From an uncultured bacterium (GTDB lineage: Bacteria; Patescibacteriota; Minisyncoccia; Phycocordibacterales; Phycocordibacteraceae): DNA of 6,639 nt. The stretch covers positions 1-6,639 of the forward strand of contig CALUBY010000044.1 in assembly GCA_943914435.1 (NCBI GenBank), in the 5' to 3' direction. A program made the translations under genes and the position numbers. Positions 1 to 6,150 of this stretch are shown piece after piece. Under the pieces are notes generated by a model. It worked only from the letters and a program-made list of their open reading frames with translations. It was not told where the DNA came from and made no database searches. Positions within the stretch are counted from its first letter, which is position 1. Every line of letters begins with the position of its first letter.

Positions 1-27
1 CAGAACTTGACCGCTTGTAAAGTCCTC

Positions 28-56
28 AATATCAAATAGTGTGAGATGCAAAGCAA
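28..56 (-). promoter_or_regulatory. Weak candidate leftward sigma70-like promoter beside the GATATC array
   Basis: On the minus strand TTGCTT (51-56) and GATATT (28-33) are separated by 17 nt; they match 3/6 and 4/6 consensus positions. The GATATC array lies immediately upstream of the -35 position, where an activator would bind. A competing plus-strand candidate exists, TTGACC (7-12) and TATCAA (30-35), also with a 17-nt spacer. Position after a leftward terminator and the leftward direction of every gene here favour the minus-strand choice. Confidence 0.25.
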
Positions 57-60
57 AAAA

Positions 61-100
61 AGATATCGGGAGCTATCATCGGATATCTGTAGATATCTAC
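61..100. repeat. Four 10-bp tandem units with a GATATC core: probable protein-binding array
   Basis: The hexamers at 62-67, 72-77, 82-87 and 92-97 read GATATC, GCTATC, GATATC and GATATC, each starting exactly 10 bp after the last, or one helical turn. The final unit lies in a perfect 12-bp palindrome, GTAGATATCTAC (89-100). Bases between the cores vary, so the spacing and core look selected rather than a simple sequence duplication. An A7 run (55-61) abuts the array and could add intrinsic bending. The array is in the gene-free segment left of the M15 terminator and just upstream of a weak leftward promoter candidate. An operator or activator array for the gene beyond the left edge is the favoured reading; partition site or iteron-like origin element are alternatives. 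Confidence 0.65.
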
Positions 101-135
101 TTTGGCATTTCTGGCCCGAAGGGGTTGGTGGCTTT

Positions 136-155
136 GAACGGACTTTGTCCCGTTC
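136..155. other. Imperfect 8-bp inverted repeat in gene-free leader
   Basis: GAACGGAC (136-143) pairs with GTCC (147-150) and GTTC (152-155), with a TTT loop and one bulged C at 151. No T-run follows on the minus strand. It sits between the M15 terminator and the GATATC array. It could be an operator or an RNA hairpin of a transcript crossing this region; nothing decides which. Confidence 0.4.
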
Positions 156-174
156 GGTGTTTCTTCCAGACAAC

Positions 175-197
175 AAAAAACCCGCGCAAGCGGGTTT
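175..197 (-). terminator. Intrinsic terminator after the M15 peptidase gene
   Basis: AAACCCGC (178-185) pairs with GCGGGTTT (190-197) around a 4-nt loop. Read on the minus strand the stem runs into six T residues (complement of the A-run at 175-180). The plus direction has only three T residues and then GATGGG, so this is a leftward terminator. It starts 46 nt beyond the M15 stop codon. Confidence 0.88.
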
Positions 198-210
198 GAT
201 GGGTTGTGGA

Positions 211-228
211 ATACCACTTTGGTGGTGT
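211..228 (-). other. Small hairpin between the M15 stop and its terminator
   Basis: ATACCAC (211-217) pairs with GTGGTGT (222-228) with one G-T wobble around a 4-nt loop. In the 3' untranslated region of the leftward transcript it could protect the mRNA end next to the main terminator. It has no T-run of its own, so it is not called as a terminator. Confidence 0.4.
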
Positions 229-243
229 CTGGTGCCTTCGGCC

Positions 244-1077
244 TTATGTGATGAAGGTCCAAGTCAACGATGGCTCCCATGGGCTCAGCGCTCTCTTGCA
301 CGTGGGCTCTTCTATGACTGGCTCAACATAGGGCGACACGTGAAGTGGCATCCAGGCCCATGCCAACGACGAATAGACACACATTCCTGTGGCAAAGCAG
401 GTTTCAAATTCTGCGGGTTTTACTTCTTCTGGTAGGGCCTCGGCAATGATGGTTGGGTCTTCTAGTTTGACCGCGAAGGTTTCAGCATCACTTTCGTGCG
501 GCTCATACGCCAGCATGATGTCGGCACTCCTTTCAACACGCTTTTGATGACGCTTGGCTACCCGGCAATCTGACTTCAATTCAACGTGGGGCATGTCTAC
601 GGGATCCTTCCAGTCTCCACCCCATGACAACCCAGCTTGCTTGGCTAGTTCTCCGTAACGGGCATAGCCCTGGGCCACATGAGGGTTGTCAAGATCCCAA
701 GATGGCTTGCCATTGACGTACACGGCGCTGTCTATTGCCAACCCCCAGTTGTGACAGGATCTACCAGGGCCTGCCTTGGTGACGCCCTGCCCGCTTGCAA
801 GAAGTTGTGCCTGGCGCTTGGGTGAGCGCATGCCCTCAACCATGCGAACGTCGTAGCCCTCCTGCTTGAGCTGCTTAAGGACTGGTTCCACCTTCTGGCG
901 AAGAATGGGATCTACACCAGCCCATTTGCTTGTAAAGATGCGCTTAAAGATGTTTCGCTTGGGAGGGTCAACGACTTTGGCAGAATGAGAGTGGTTTTCT
1001 GTATGCTCATGTGCGGACGTGGGTGTAGCAAAAAAAAAGCACAAGCAAAGCAAGGGTAAAGCAAGGGATGATTTCAT
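244..1077 (-). CDS. Secreted M15-family zinc peptidoglycan peptidase with extra C-terminal region
   Basis: 277 residues. A Sec signal peptide covers residues 1-22 with a probable cut at TSA|HEH, so the mature enzyme starts with a His-rich stretch (HEHTENHSHS). The catalytic domain spans about 53-170 and matches the M15 D-Ala-D-Ala carboxypeptidase / L-Ala-D-Glu endopeptidase family: EGMRSPKRQAQLL at 81-93, SCHNWGLAID at 107-116, and GGDWKDPVDMPHVEL at 153-167. Zinc ligands are expected at H109, D116 and H164, with D161 in the place of the catalytic acidic residue (equivalent to the Glu of VanX ExxH). All are present, so the enzyme should be active in cutting peptidoglycan cross-link or stem peptides in the periplasm. 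Residues 171-277 form an acidic, Pro/Trp-rich extension with C227, C233 and C260 and no recognised domain. AGGA lies 7 nt before the ATG. A terminator separates it from the ATPase operon. It may open the wall for the T4SS as VirB1-type enzymes do, or act as a lysin. Confidence 0.9.
   Translation of the reverse strand: MKSSLALPLLCLCFFFATPTSAHEHTENHSHSAKVVDPPKRNIFKRIFTSKWAGVDPILRQKVEPVLKQLKQEGYDVRMVEGMRSPKRQAQLLASGQGVTKAGPGRSCHNWGLAIDSAVYVNGKPSWDLDNPHVAQGYARYGELAKQAGLSWGGDWKDPVDMPHVELKSDCRVAKRHQKRVERSADIMLAYEPHESDAETFAVKLEDPTIIAEALPEEVKPAEFETCFATGMCVYSSLAWAWMPLHVSPYVEPVIEEPTCKRALSPWEPSLTWTFIT
1047..1067. repeat. Two direct copies of AAAGCAAGGG in the M15 signal-peptide region
   Basis: The 10-mer occurs at 1047-1056 and 1058-1067, an 11-bp period that is out of frame with the codons for the hydrophobic core of the signal peptide. 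An A9 run (T9 in the coding strand) lies nearby at 1030-1038. Both are places where slippage would shift the frame early in the gene; the frame is intact here. Confidence 0.55.
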
Positions 1078-1108
1078 AGTTTTTTCCTGTTATTTTCCCA
1101 TCCCTCTT

Positions 1109-1145
1109 ATTTAATCTGTCAAAACTTTACGCTTTGTCAAGTCAA
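1109..1145 (-). promoter_or_regulatory. Candidate promoter region of the M15 gene
   Basis: In the AT-rich gap upstream of the M15 gene the minus strand has TTGACT (1140-1145) overlapping by one base a consensus TTGACA (1135-1140). Possible -10 boxes are GATTAA (1111-1116, spacer 18) or TTAAAT (1109-1114, spacer 20), both imperfect. A second TTGACA occurs at 1117-1122. The preceding terminator makes a promoter here likely, but the exact elements are uncertain. Confidence 0.35.
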
Positions 1146-1147
1146 CA

Positions 1148-1169
1148 AAAAGGCCCCGAAGGGCCTTTT
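1148..1169 (-). terminator. Intrinsic terminator closing the five-gene operon, probably bidirectional
   Basis: A perfect 9-bp stem (AAAAGGCCC / GGGCCTTTT) encloses a CGAA loop (TTCG on the minus strand). T-runs follow the GC-rich core on both strands, so it could work in either direction. It lies 25 nt beyond the stop of the coiled-coil gene and upstream of the M15 gene, which therefore likely has its own promoter or depends on readthrough. Confidence 0.88.
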
Positions 1170-1193
1170 GTGTTCTGATTGGCGTTTTCACTT

Positions 1194-1874
1194 CTATTGA
1201 ACTTGAACTTGCTCGCGCTTCTTAGTTTCGGCATATTCTTTCTTCGCCTCCTTCTGGACAACCTGCTTGCGCTCTTTTTGCACATCACTTGGCGACGCCT
1301 CGGCAATGATTGCTTTCAGTTGCTCATTGATACTTTTAGTTTGCATGTGAGACACGCTTTCACTGCCAGCGGACCGTTGAGCAACTTCTTTCTGCGCCTC
1401 TGCGTTGCGGTTCTCTAAAGACTTTCCCAGGTCCTGCCTTTCGCTTTCTGTGGAAGATTGAACAGATTTCATAAACTCTCTGTTGTTCGATCCCTGCACC
1501 TCATCAAGTTGCGCTGCTTTTTCTCTCCACTGAGCAAGCCTTCCCTTTTCCCATGGCATCGGCTGAGCTTCCAGGTGTCCCAAAAACTCCTCAAAGCTTT
1601 CCTGCTTTGAAGCGTCGGCGCTCTTTAAACCAGCCATCGTTTGATTTGCGCCATTCTCAAGATCCCTCTCAGCCATGGCATTTAACTCATGAATGCTTTG
1701 ACCTTGCGCCTTCTCATGAGCTTCCTTTTGAAAGCTCTCTACTCCACGCTGAAAGCCATTTTTCGCCTGCTCTGATGCTCGGGCTTTTTCTGCCTCATGG
1801 CGTTTCGTGTCCTCCTGCTCCTTTTGCTTGATCTCGTCAAAGTGCCTGTTTGCGTTTTCGCCATAATTATTCAT
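1194..1874 (-). CDS. Soluble charged coiled-coil protein, unknown function
   Basis: 226 residues, not recognised. It is almost entirely hydrophilic, predicted helical, very rich in Glu, Lys, Gln, Ala and Ser, and has no signal peptide, membrane segment or cysteine, so it is probably cytoplasmic or a translocated substrate. Stretches around residues 14-55 and 195-226 have strong coiled-coil character. A central segment near residues 92-125 contains a few aromatics and prolines (FEEFLGHLEAQPMPWEKGRL) and may be a small folded unit. The start at 1874 (MNNYGEN) is chosen over an in-frame TTG at 1904 because AAAAGGAG ends 5 nt before it. It follows the ATPase gene by 48 nt and is the last gene before the 1148-1169 terminator. 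Reasonable possibilities are an adaptor or chaperone for the ATPase, a relaxosome accessory factor, or a secreted cargo; the sequence does not choose between them. Confidence 0.8.
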   Translation of the reverse strand: MNNYGENANRHFDEIKQKEQEDTKRHEAEKARASEQAKNGFQRGVESFQKEAHEKAQGQSIHELNAMAERDLENGANQTMAGLKSADASKQESFEEFLGHLEAQPMPWEKGRLAQWREKAAQLDEVQGSNNREFMKSVQSSTESERQDLGKSLENRNAEAQKEVAQRSAGSESVSHMQTKSINEQLKAIIAEASPSDVQKERKQVVQKEAKKEYAETKKREQVQVQ

Positions 1875-1879
1875 ATCTA

Positions 1880-1887
1880 CTCCTTTT
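1880..1887 (-). promoter_or_regulatory. Ribosome binding site deciding the coiled-coil gene start
   Basis: AAAAGGAG ends 5 nt before the ATG at 1874. The upstream in-frame TTG at 1904 has no comparable site, so the 226-residue form is preferred over a 236-residue one. Confidence 0.85.
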
Positions 1888-1922
1888 GTTATTGTTATAT
1901 CCAATCACCAATCCCCATTTAG

Positions 1923-4790
1923 TCAAGTGCTCTTTTTTGAAAGGCGCTTATCGTCTGGGTCTATATAACTGAACTTCACCAAATCAGTGCGTGGGGCACC
2001 TGCTCGATGCAGATGGACAATTCCGAAACCAGAGGCGGCCAAGTAAGCCGAGAACTCCTCAGGTTTGAAAATGGGTTGAATTTCCTTCGCTCCACCGATG
2101 TTCACAACGATACCTTTATTGATATCTGATTGATCCATGCTCTCTTCTTTCGTTCCAAAGCTTAAGTGGTGACGACGCCTGCCCACAATAAATCTTGCGG
2201 AACCTTGTTTCTCTAAGCGTCGCAAATGCTGGCGATTTGGATGGTTGACATCATTAAATGCAGAATTCATGTACTTCCTAACAGCGCCATCGAAGTCAAT
2301 GCCTTGCGTCGGTTCTTTGAATGTCGTCATCAATGCTGTACCTAAACGCCTGGATAGGTACTCATAGGTTTCAGGACTTGCTCTAAGGCAAGCAAAGCTT
2401 GCACAGGTGTTTGCGAAGTTCGCTGCCACGTCTTTGTTGCCAAAGGCTGTTACCAAGCTGTCAAAACCTTGAGTTAGAAACAAGAACGACACGCCACCAG
2501 ATCGAGCCTTTGGTAGTAGTTCCATATCGTCGTCACCGATAAGGTCCTGGCACTCATCCCAAATAATCTGTAACGGCTTCTGGCCCATCGCTTCCCACTC
2601 ATGCTTTTTCATACGCAAGCGAGCTTGGATCTGCTTGTAAAGCCTCATCTTGCATAAAGAAGAAACGATGAGAGAGGATCCCCCGTCGTCGCTTTCGGGC
2701 AGGTTGGGACCAACCATGTAGCCATACAAAGCAAGCTCGACTTGCAACCCAGTCTCTAGCGTGTGCCATGGAATACCTTCCTCATTCACAAGAGCGGGGT
2801 TGCGCATTAAAGGACTAATACTTTGAATGGCGTTGCCGTATTGTCCACCACGGGTCACACCGGGGATTTGCGGGAACTCCTTGAGGGCAAACTGGATGGT
2901 ATTATCTAAGATGCCGCCCATCCCAATCTCCGGGTGAATGAAGGACACTTTTGTAGCCACACTCTCTTCATCGAAACCGTGCCCAAGATAAGCAATCCAC
3001 TCGACTAGTTCTTCACTGGCAGTGCTTGTTCCATCAGAAAGCTCTTTAACCTGATTGAATAGAATGCACACTTCTTGGACCGATTTAATGTTCCAGTACC
3101 AGCGATAGGGGCGCAGGGCAATTTCCTTCCAATCAGTAAAGCGCTTCTCAAGCTCTGCAAGTTCTGCTTTAAGACTAAGGGTTGCCAGGTCATCTTCCGT
3201 ACTTGAGACAACCTGAAGCTTCAAACTGTCGATCAAAGGATGGATGAGACGCATCTGGTCTATTGCATGACACCGTTGAGCACGCTCGTGGTCCTTGAAT
3301 GCTTCAAGCAACACACAGGAGTGTTCAATAATGGCCTCGCCACCTTTGACGAAAAACGAGTTCTTGTCATCGGAGCCTGCTTTCTTGCTCTTCCGATTTA
3401 GAGCACGGGCCAGCTCCTGAGCATTCAATCCTTCGCAGTATGCAAAGGACACCCCAGGCTCAATGACAATATCCATAAGTCCCTTAAGCTCATTCACCAA
3501 CGACTTCTTACCATCGTCAATGTAAGCGCCTACTGCGCCCGCAAGCTTTGAAACTGCTAAGGCACGCGGTCTGGCGTAAGAGGCTGTTTTACCCGAACCA
3601 CTTCCACCAAACACAATCTCGTGCATATGGGTGTCGTTCCGAGACAAGCATGGCTTTGACCCTTTATCGGGTGCATGGCCATATTCCTTTTTCGATAGCT
3701 CACCTGTGGCGGTTCCGATTTCGTAAAGGGGGCTATCATCGAAAGCCGCACGCTTAGCCTGCTCACGCTTGGCAATAAGGTGAGCGTCATTTAACGCTCC
3801 TTGTGTTGCCTGGTTGAACATTAGACTGTGAACGGCAAGGATCTTGGCCCGCTTAATTCCCTCGCGCTCTGAGTAGACCATTGGGTATAGGCAACAAAGC
3901 GCAAATGCAACAGCGGGTTGGGCAAGTTCCAACTCCCACTGCCCAAGTTTGAAGATAAAGTAAATTGCAACGGCATATATCAACATCCATTTAAGCGCGT
4001 GCAAAAATCCTTCCCATGCACCACCAATGAAGGAGCCTTCATTGTCTTCATCGTAAAACGCAATGGTGGCAATGATGGCTAAGAGAAGACCAATAGCGAT
4101 AGGAACCAGCAGTCCGAACGTTCCTGCCGCTTGTGGAATTAGCGCGCCCAATATTCCAGACCCACCCTGGGCCACAATAAGTGGCACAAGGAAGAGCATG
4201 ACAAATGCTTTCCCTGCTTCTTTGACCTGCTCTGACAAAGCAATGGCTTTGAGGTAGGGCACAACCATAAGTCCTGTAAGAATGCCCAAAGGAAGCCAAA
4301 TCTTTGCCATGATAAAAGCGATCATGCCGATGACTGGTAAAGCGGCATACATAAGTGGTAATGCCGTGCTATCTGGCCCTTTCAGTTCATCGGACGGAAG
4401 TTTGTACGCTTCAACCGATAAACCATCCTTAGTTCTGGTCAATCTGGCCTCCTTGTCAATGAGGTCAGGTGGCAAGGGTTTGCCATATGGATCAAGATCA
4501 CTGGGCCACGATCCTTCTGGTGCAAGCCACTTACCATCAACCTTAGTTGCGCCCGCCAGTTCAACCAGTTCTTCATCAGTCTCACTATTGACGTTGTAAA
4601 GCTCTTTGCTAGGCACTGTCGTGATACTGTCGTATCTACCTGTGATGTGCTCGTAGTTCTTTTTAGCCTCCTCAATCACTTGTGCTCTGACATCGAAGCT
4701 TTCGGAAAGCTTGCGCTTACCAAAGCTTTCCTTGACAGATGAAAGGCTTGAGAACGCTGACGCTAATAAATACACACTGGGTAATTTCAT
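1923..4790 (-). CDS. VirD4/TraG/DotL-type type IV coupling ATPase, with unusual N-terminal region
   Basis: 955 residues. In the VirD4/TraD/DotL family, a hexameric inner-membrane ATPase recruits DNA or protein substrates and passes them to the T4SS channel. Residues 391-402 carry the Walker A motif (GGSGSGKT, K401), residues 741-746 the Walker B (QIIWDE, D745/E746), and residues 769-774 a FLFLTQ segment matching the conserved TQ motif, followed by an N-F-A-N-T-C segment at 791-796. The 'DDGKKSLVNEL' stretch at 425-435 corresponds to the family's D-P-K-G-E region. The N-terminus is odd: about 140 soluble residues, then roughly six hydrophobic helices between 143 and 305. VirD4-type proteins usually begin with one to a few helices and are 650-800 residues long. 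ATG 4790 is chosen over GTG 4796 because AAGGAG lies 5 nt upstream of the ATG. It starts 2 nt after the preceding stop. No frameshift is seen. Whether its substrate is DNA or protein cannot be told. Confidence 0.9.
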   Translation of the reverse strand: MKLPSVYLLASAFSSLSSVKESFGKRKLSESFDVRAQVIEEAKKNYEHITGRYDSITTVPSKELYNVNSETDEELVELAGATKVDGKWLAPEGSWPSDLDPYGKPLPPDLIDKEARLTRTKDGLSVEAYKLPSDELKGPDSTALPLMYAALPVIGMIAFIMAKIWLPLGILTGLMVVPYLKAIALSEQVKEAGKAFVMLFLVPLIVAQGGSGILGALIPQAAGTFGLLVPIAIGLLLAIIATIAFYDEDNEGSFIGGAWEGFLHALKWMLIYAVAIYFIFKLGQWELELAQPAVAFALCCLYPMVYSEREGIKRAKILAVHSLMFNQATQGALNDAHLIAKREQAKRAAFDDSPLYEIGTATGELSKKEYGHAPDKGSKPCLSRNDTHMHEIVFGGSGSGKTASYARPRALAVSKLAGAVGAYIDDGKKSLVNELKGLMDIVIEPGVSFAYCEGLNAQELARALNRKSKKAGSDDKNSFFVKGGEAIIEHSCVLLEAFKDHERAQRCHAIDQMRLIHPLIDSLKLQVVSSTEDDLATLSLKAELAELEKRFTDWKEIALRPYRWYWNIKSVQEVCILFNQVKELSDGTSTASEELVEWIAYLGHGFDEESVATKVSFIHPEIGMGGILDNTIQFALKEFPQIPGVTRGGQYGNAIQSISPLMRNPALVNEEGIPWHTLETGLQVELALYGYMVGPNLPESDDGGSSLIVSSLCKMRLYKQIQARLRMKKHEWEAMGQKPLQIIWDECQDLIGDDDMELLPKARSGGVSFLFLTQGFDSLVTAFGNKDVAANFANTCASFACLRASPETYEYLSRRLGTALMTTFKEPTQGIDFDGAVRKYMNSAFNDVNHPNRQHLRRLEKQGSARFIVGRRRHHLSFGTKEESMDQSDINKGIVVNIGGAKEIQPIFKPEEFSAYLAASGFGIVHLHRAGAPRTDLVKFSYIDPDDKRLSKKST

Positions 4791-4792
4791 AG

Positions 4793-5362
4793 TCACTCCT
4801 TGGGGTAGCTTTGGTTTAGGATCAGGTCATCACATTCTTCCAGATATTTTTTGTCAGAAGTGGAAAGAAGGCTCTCATCGCCACCCGTTATTTCGTGAAA
4901 TTCTTGTCTTCTTGTCTTGCATGTCGCAATACCCTGGGCAACACGCTCCTTCTCCTTGGCCTTTTTGGCGGCCTCTTCAACTTTTCTTTGTTCGGCTGCG
5001 CGCTCCTCAAGCCATGTGCTCACTTTTTCAATGGGGGTCGCAACAAGCGCGTAGCCAATGCCCAATGCAAGCACCATCATGAGTGCCCCCATGCTTGCCC
5101 CGAATGCCACACGCGGACGCTCGGCCTCACGTGTTGCTGTGAGCTTGTTGTTGTTGCGCCTAAATTCAATAGTGTCTTTAGGATGGGTATAGCGATCCAC
5201 CTTGTCGTAGTAGTAGGTGCGGAGAAGATTTTTATCCACATCCTCCAAGCCAAGCTCCTTCGGGTCGCCAATAAAAAGCCTGCCATGAAGGTTCATCCAT
5301 CGACTTCCAAACCATGGTTTGTCATCTTTCCTGTACTGCAAAAATAGTCTGTCAAAGATCAT
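4793..5362 (-). CDS. Bitopic inner-membrane protein with periplasmic coiled coil
   Basis: 189 residues; family not recognised. Residues 1-83 form a soluble, positively charged, aromatic-rich N-domain (WFGSRWMNLHGRLF near 17-30, TYYYDKVDRY at 49-58). A single transmembrane helix lies at about 85-108 (VAFGASMGALMMVLALGIGYALV). The basic residues before it predict a cytoplasmic N-domain and a periplasmic C-domain. Residues 112-145 are a Lys/Glu/Ala-rich probable coiled coil, and a short terminal domain carries C148 and C177, which could form a disulfide. The start is fixed by AAGGAG 5 nt upstream. The gene starts 17 nt after the preceding gene, and its last codons (AAG GAG TGA) supply the ribosome binding site of the ATPase gene, so the two are probably translationally coupled. 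That coupling suggests the protein works with the ATPase, perhaps as a membrane partner of its transmembrane domain; this is inference. Confidence 0.85.
   Translation of the reverse strand: MIFDRLFLQYRKDDKPWFGSRWMNLHGRLFIGDPKELGLEDVDKNLLRTYYYDKVDRYTHPKDTIEFRRNNNKLTATREAERPRVAFGASMGALMMVLALGIGYALVATPIEKVSTWLEERAAEQRKVEEAAKKAKEKERVAQGIATCKTRRQEFHEITGGDESLLSTSDKKYLEECDDLILNQSYPKE
4796..4801 (-). promoter_or_regulatory. Ribosome binding site of the ATPase gene, inside the upstream gene's last codons
   Basis: AAGGAG is formed by the final Lys and Glu codons of the preceding gene; after the TGA and two more bases comes the ATG at 4790. The 5-nt spacing to that ATG decides the start against the GTG at 4794-4796, and the arrangement predicts translational coupling. 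Confidence 0.85.
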
Positions 5363-5367
5363 GCTTA

Positions 5368-5373
5368 CTCCTT
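5368..5373 (-). promoter_or_regulatory. Ribosome binding site of the 189-residue membrane protein
   Basis: AAGGAG lies 5 nt before the ATG at 5362, within the 17-nt gap after the preceding stop codon. Core and spacing match those of the ATPase and coiled-coil genes. Confidence 0.85.
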
Positions 5374-5379
5374 AGATTT

Positions 5380-6147
5380 CTAAAATTGGTTGGCGAAGTC
5401 GTCAATGTCGTCGTTGGCCTTGTCCTGCCAGGACTTCTCTTCCTTCTTCTTGACGACTGGCTTTTTTTTCTCTCGCACTCCATGAGATTTTTTGGCAGCG
5501 TTAGCCGATACTTGAGGTTTCGGGGATGTGGTTGAAACTTGTGGCGTATCAATTTCTCGGATAACTGGCTCCGGCACAGTACTGGATGCGCCATCCCCCT
5601 CGTCCTCTTGCCTTACGATTTCGTCAGATACGATTAGAGCTTCTGGCATTGGAGCCATTGGCTCTTCAATGAGCTGTGGCGTTTCTGCCTGGATGGGCGC
5701 TTGTTCTGTAACGCTAGGCTCCTCAGTCGGATGTTGTTCGCGAGAGGTTTGCTCTTTTGGTGAAACAAAGTACGAGCGACCTAGGACAGAACAAATCAAC
5801 ACGAAAGCCACCGCAAGCACACCCAACACGACCTTCTTACTCACAAGAGTTTTTGGTACGGCATATGTGTTTTTACGCTTAGTCACAATCTTGGATAGCT
5901 TCTCTTTGGCCAGGGTAACTTTCTCACGCGCTTGGGCCGTTCCTTGTTCGGCCAGCTTCTTAGCTTGAGTAGCCTTATCGAGTGCCACACGCTTGGCTTC
6001 CTCAATTTTGTGCAAAGCCTCTTTTGAAACAATTGCGTCGTCAGGTGCTGGCTCCTCATCAACATTACTCAACAAGGCCTCCTCCCTGGCCTTGCGCGCT
6101 TTGAGTTCCGCAATCTTTCTTTTCTTTTCCTCTTCACTCATGCCCAT
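5380..6147 (-). CDS. Bitopic membrane protein with TolA/TonB-like layout, unknown function
   Basis: 255 residues; I do not recognise the family. Residues 1-100 are highly charged and helical, rich in Lys, Glu and Ala, and probably a cytoplasmic coiled coil. One transmembrane helix lies at about 106-122 (VVLGVLAVAFVLICSVL), preceded by lysines, which predicts N-inside topology. Residues 125-215 are rich in Pro, Glu, Thr and Ser and look extended. A very basic patch follows at 219-237 (KKKPVVKKKEEK), then an acidic tail ending DDIDDFANQF. The start at 6147 is preferred over the ATG at 6141 because GAGG sits 8 nt upstream of it. The gene begins 3 nt after the glycine-zipper gene. The plan resembles energy-transducing or envelope-bridging proteins (TolA, TonB, VirB10), but no TonB-type C-terminal domain is recognisable. 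A bridging role beside the coupling ATPase is inference. Confidence 0.85.
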   Translation of the reverse strand: MGMSEEEKKRKIAELKARKAREEALLSNVDEEPAPDDAIVSKEALHKIEEAKRVALDKATQAKKLAEQGTAQAREKVTLAKEKLSKIVTKRKNTYAVPKTLVSKKVVLGVLAVAFVLICSVLGRSYFVSPKEQTSREQHPTEEPSVTEQAPIQAETPQLIEEPMAPMPEALIVSDEIVRQEDEGDGASSTVPEPVIREIDTPQVSTTSPKPQVSANAAKKSHGVREKKKPVVKKKEEKSWQDKANDDIDDFANQF

Positions 6148-6150
6148 TTT

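Noticed and set aside
1..60. Start of a further minus-strand gene at the left edge
   Set aside because: One frame stays open to the edge, but no ATG or GTG with a ribosome binding site is visible and under 25 codons can be read, so it cannot be supported.
32..301. Minus-strand open frame of 89 codons overlapping the end of the M15 gene
   Set aside because: It would read through the intrinsic terminator at 178-197, overlaps the M15 gene in another frame, and has no protein-like features.
46..435. Plus-strand open frame of 129 codons
   Set aside because: It crosses the GATATC array and the leftward terminator and runs antisense through the end of the well-supported M15 gene; it has no recognisable domain or convincing ribosome binding site.
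1875..1904. TTG at 1904 as the start of the coiled-coil gene
   Set aside because: There is no ribosome binding site in front of it, whereas AAAAGGAG stands 5 nt before the ATG at 1874.
1894..1926. Internal promoter before the coiled-coil gene (TTGACT and TATAAC)
   Set aside because: Both hexamers are good matches but the spacer is 21 nt, outside the normal sigma70 range, and the gene is explained by the upstream operon.
4895..5347. Plus-strand frame of 150 codons with a hydrophobic, Cys-rich N-terminus
   Set aside because: It is the antisense of the 189-residue membrane protein; its hydrophobic and Leu/Cys-rich look comes from complementing Lys/Glu/Ala codons.
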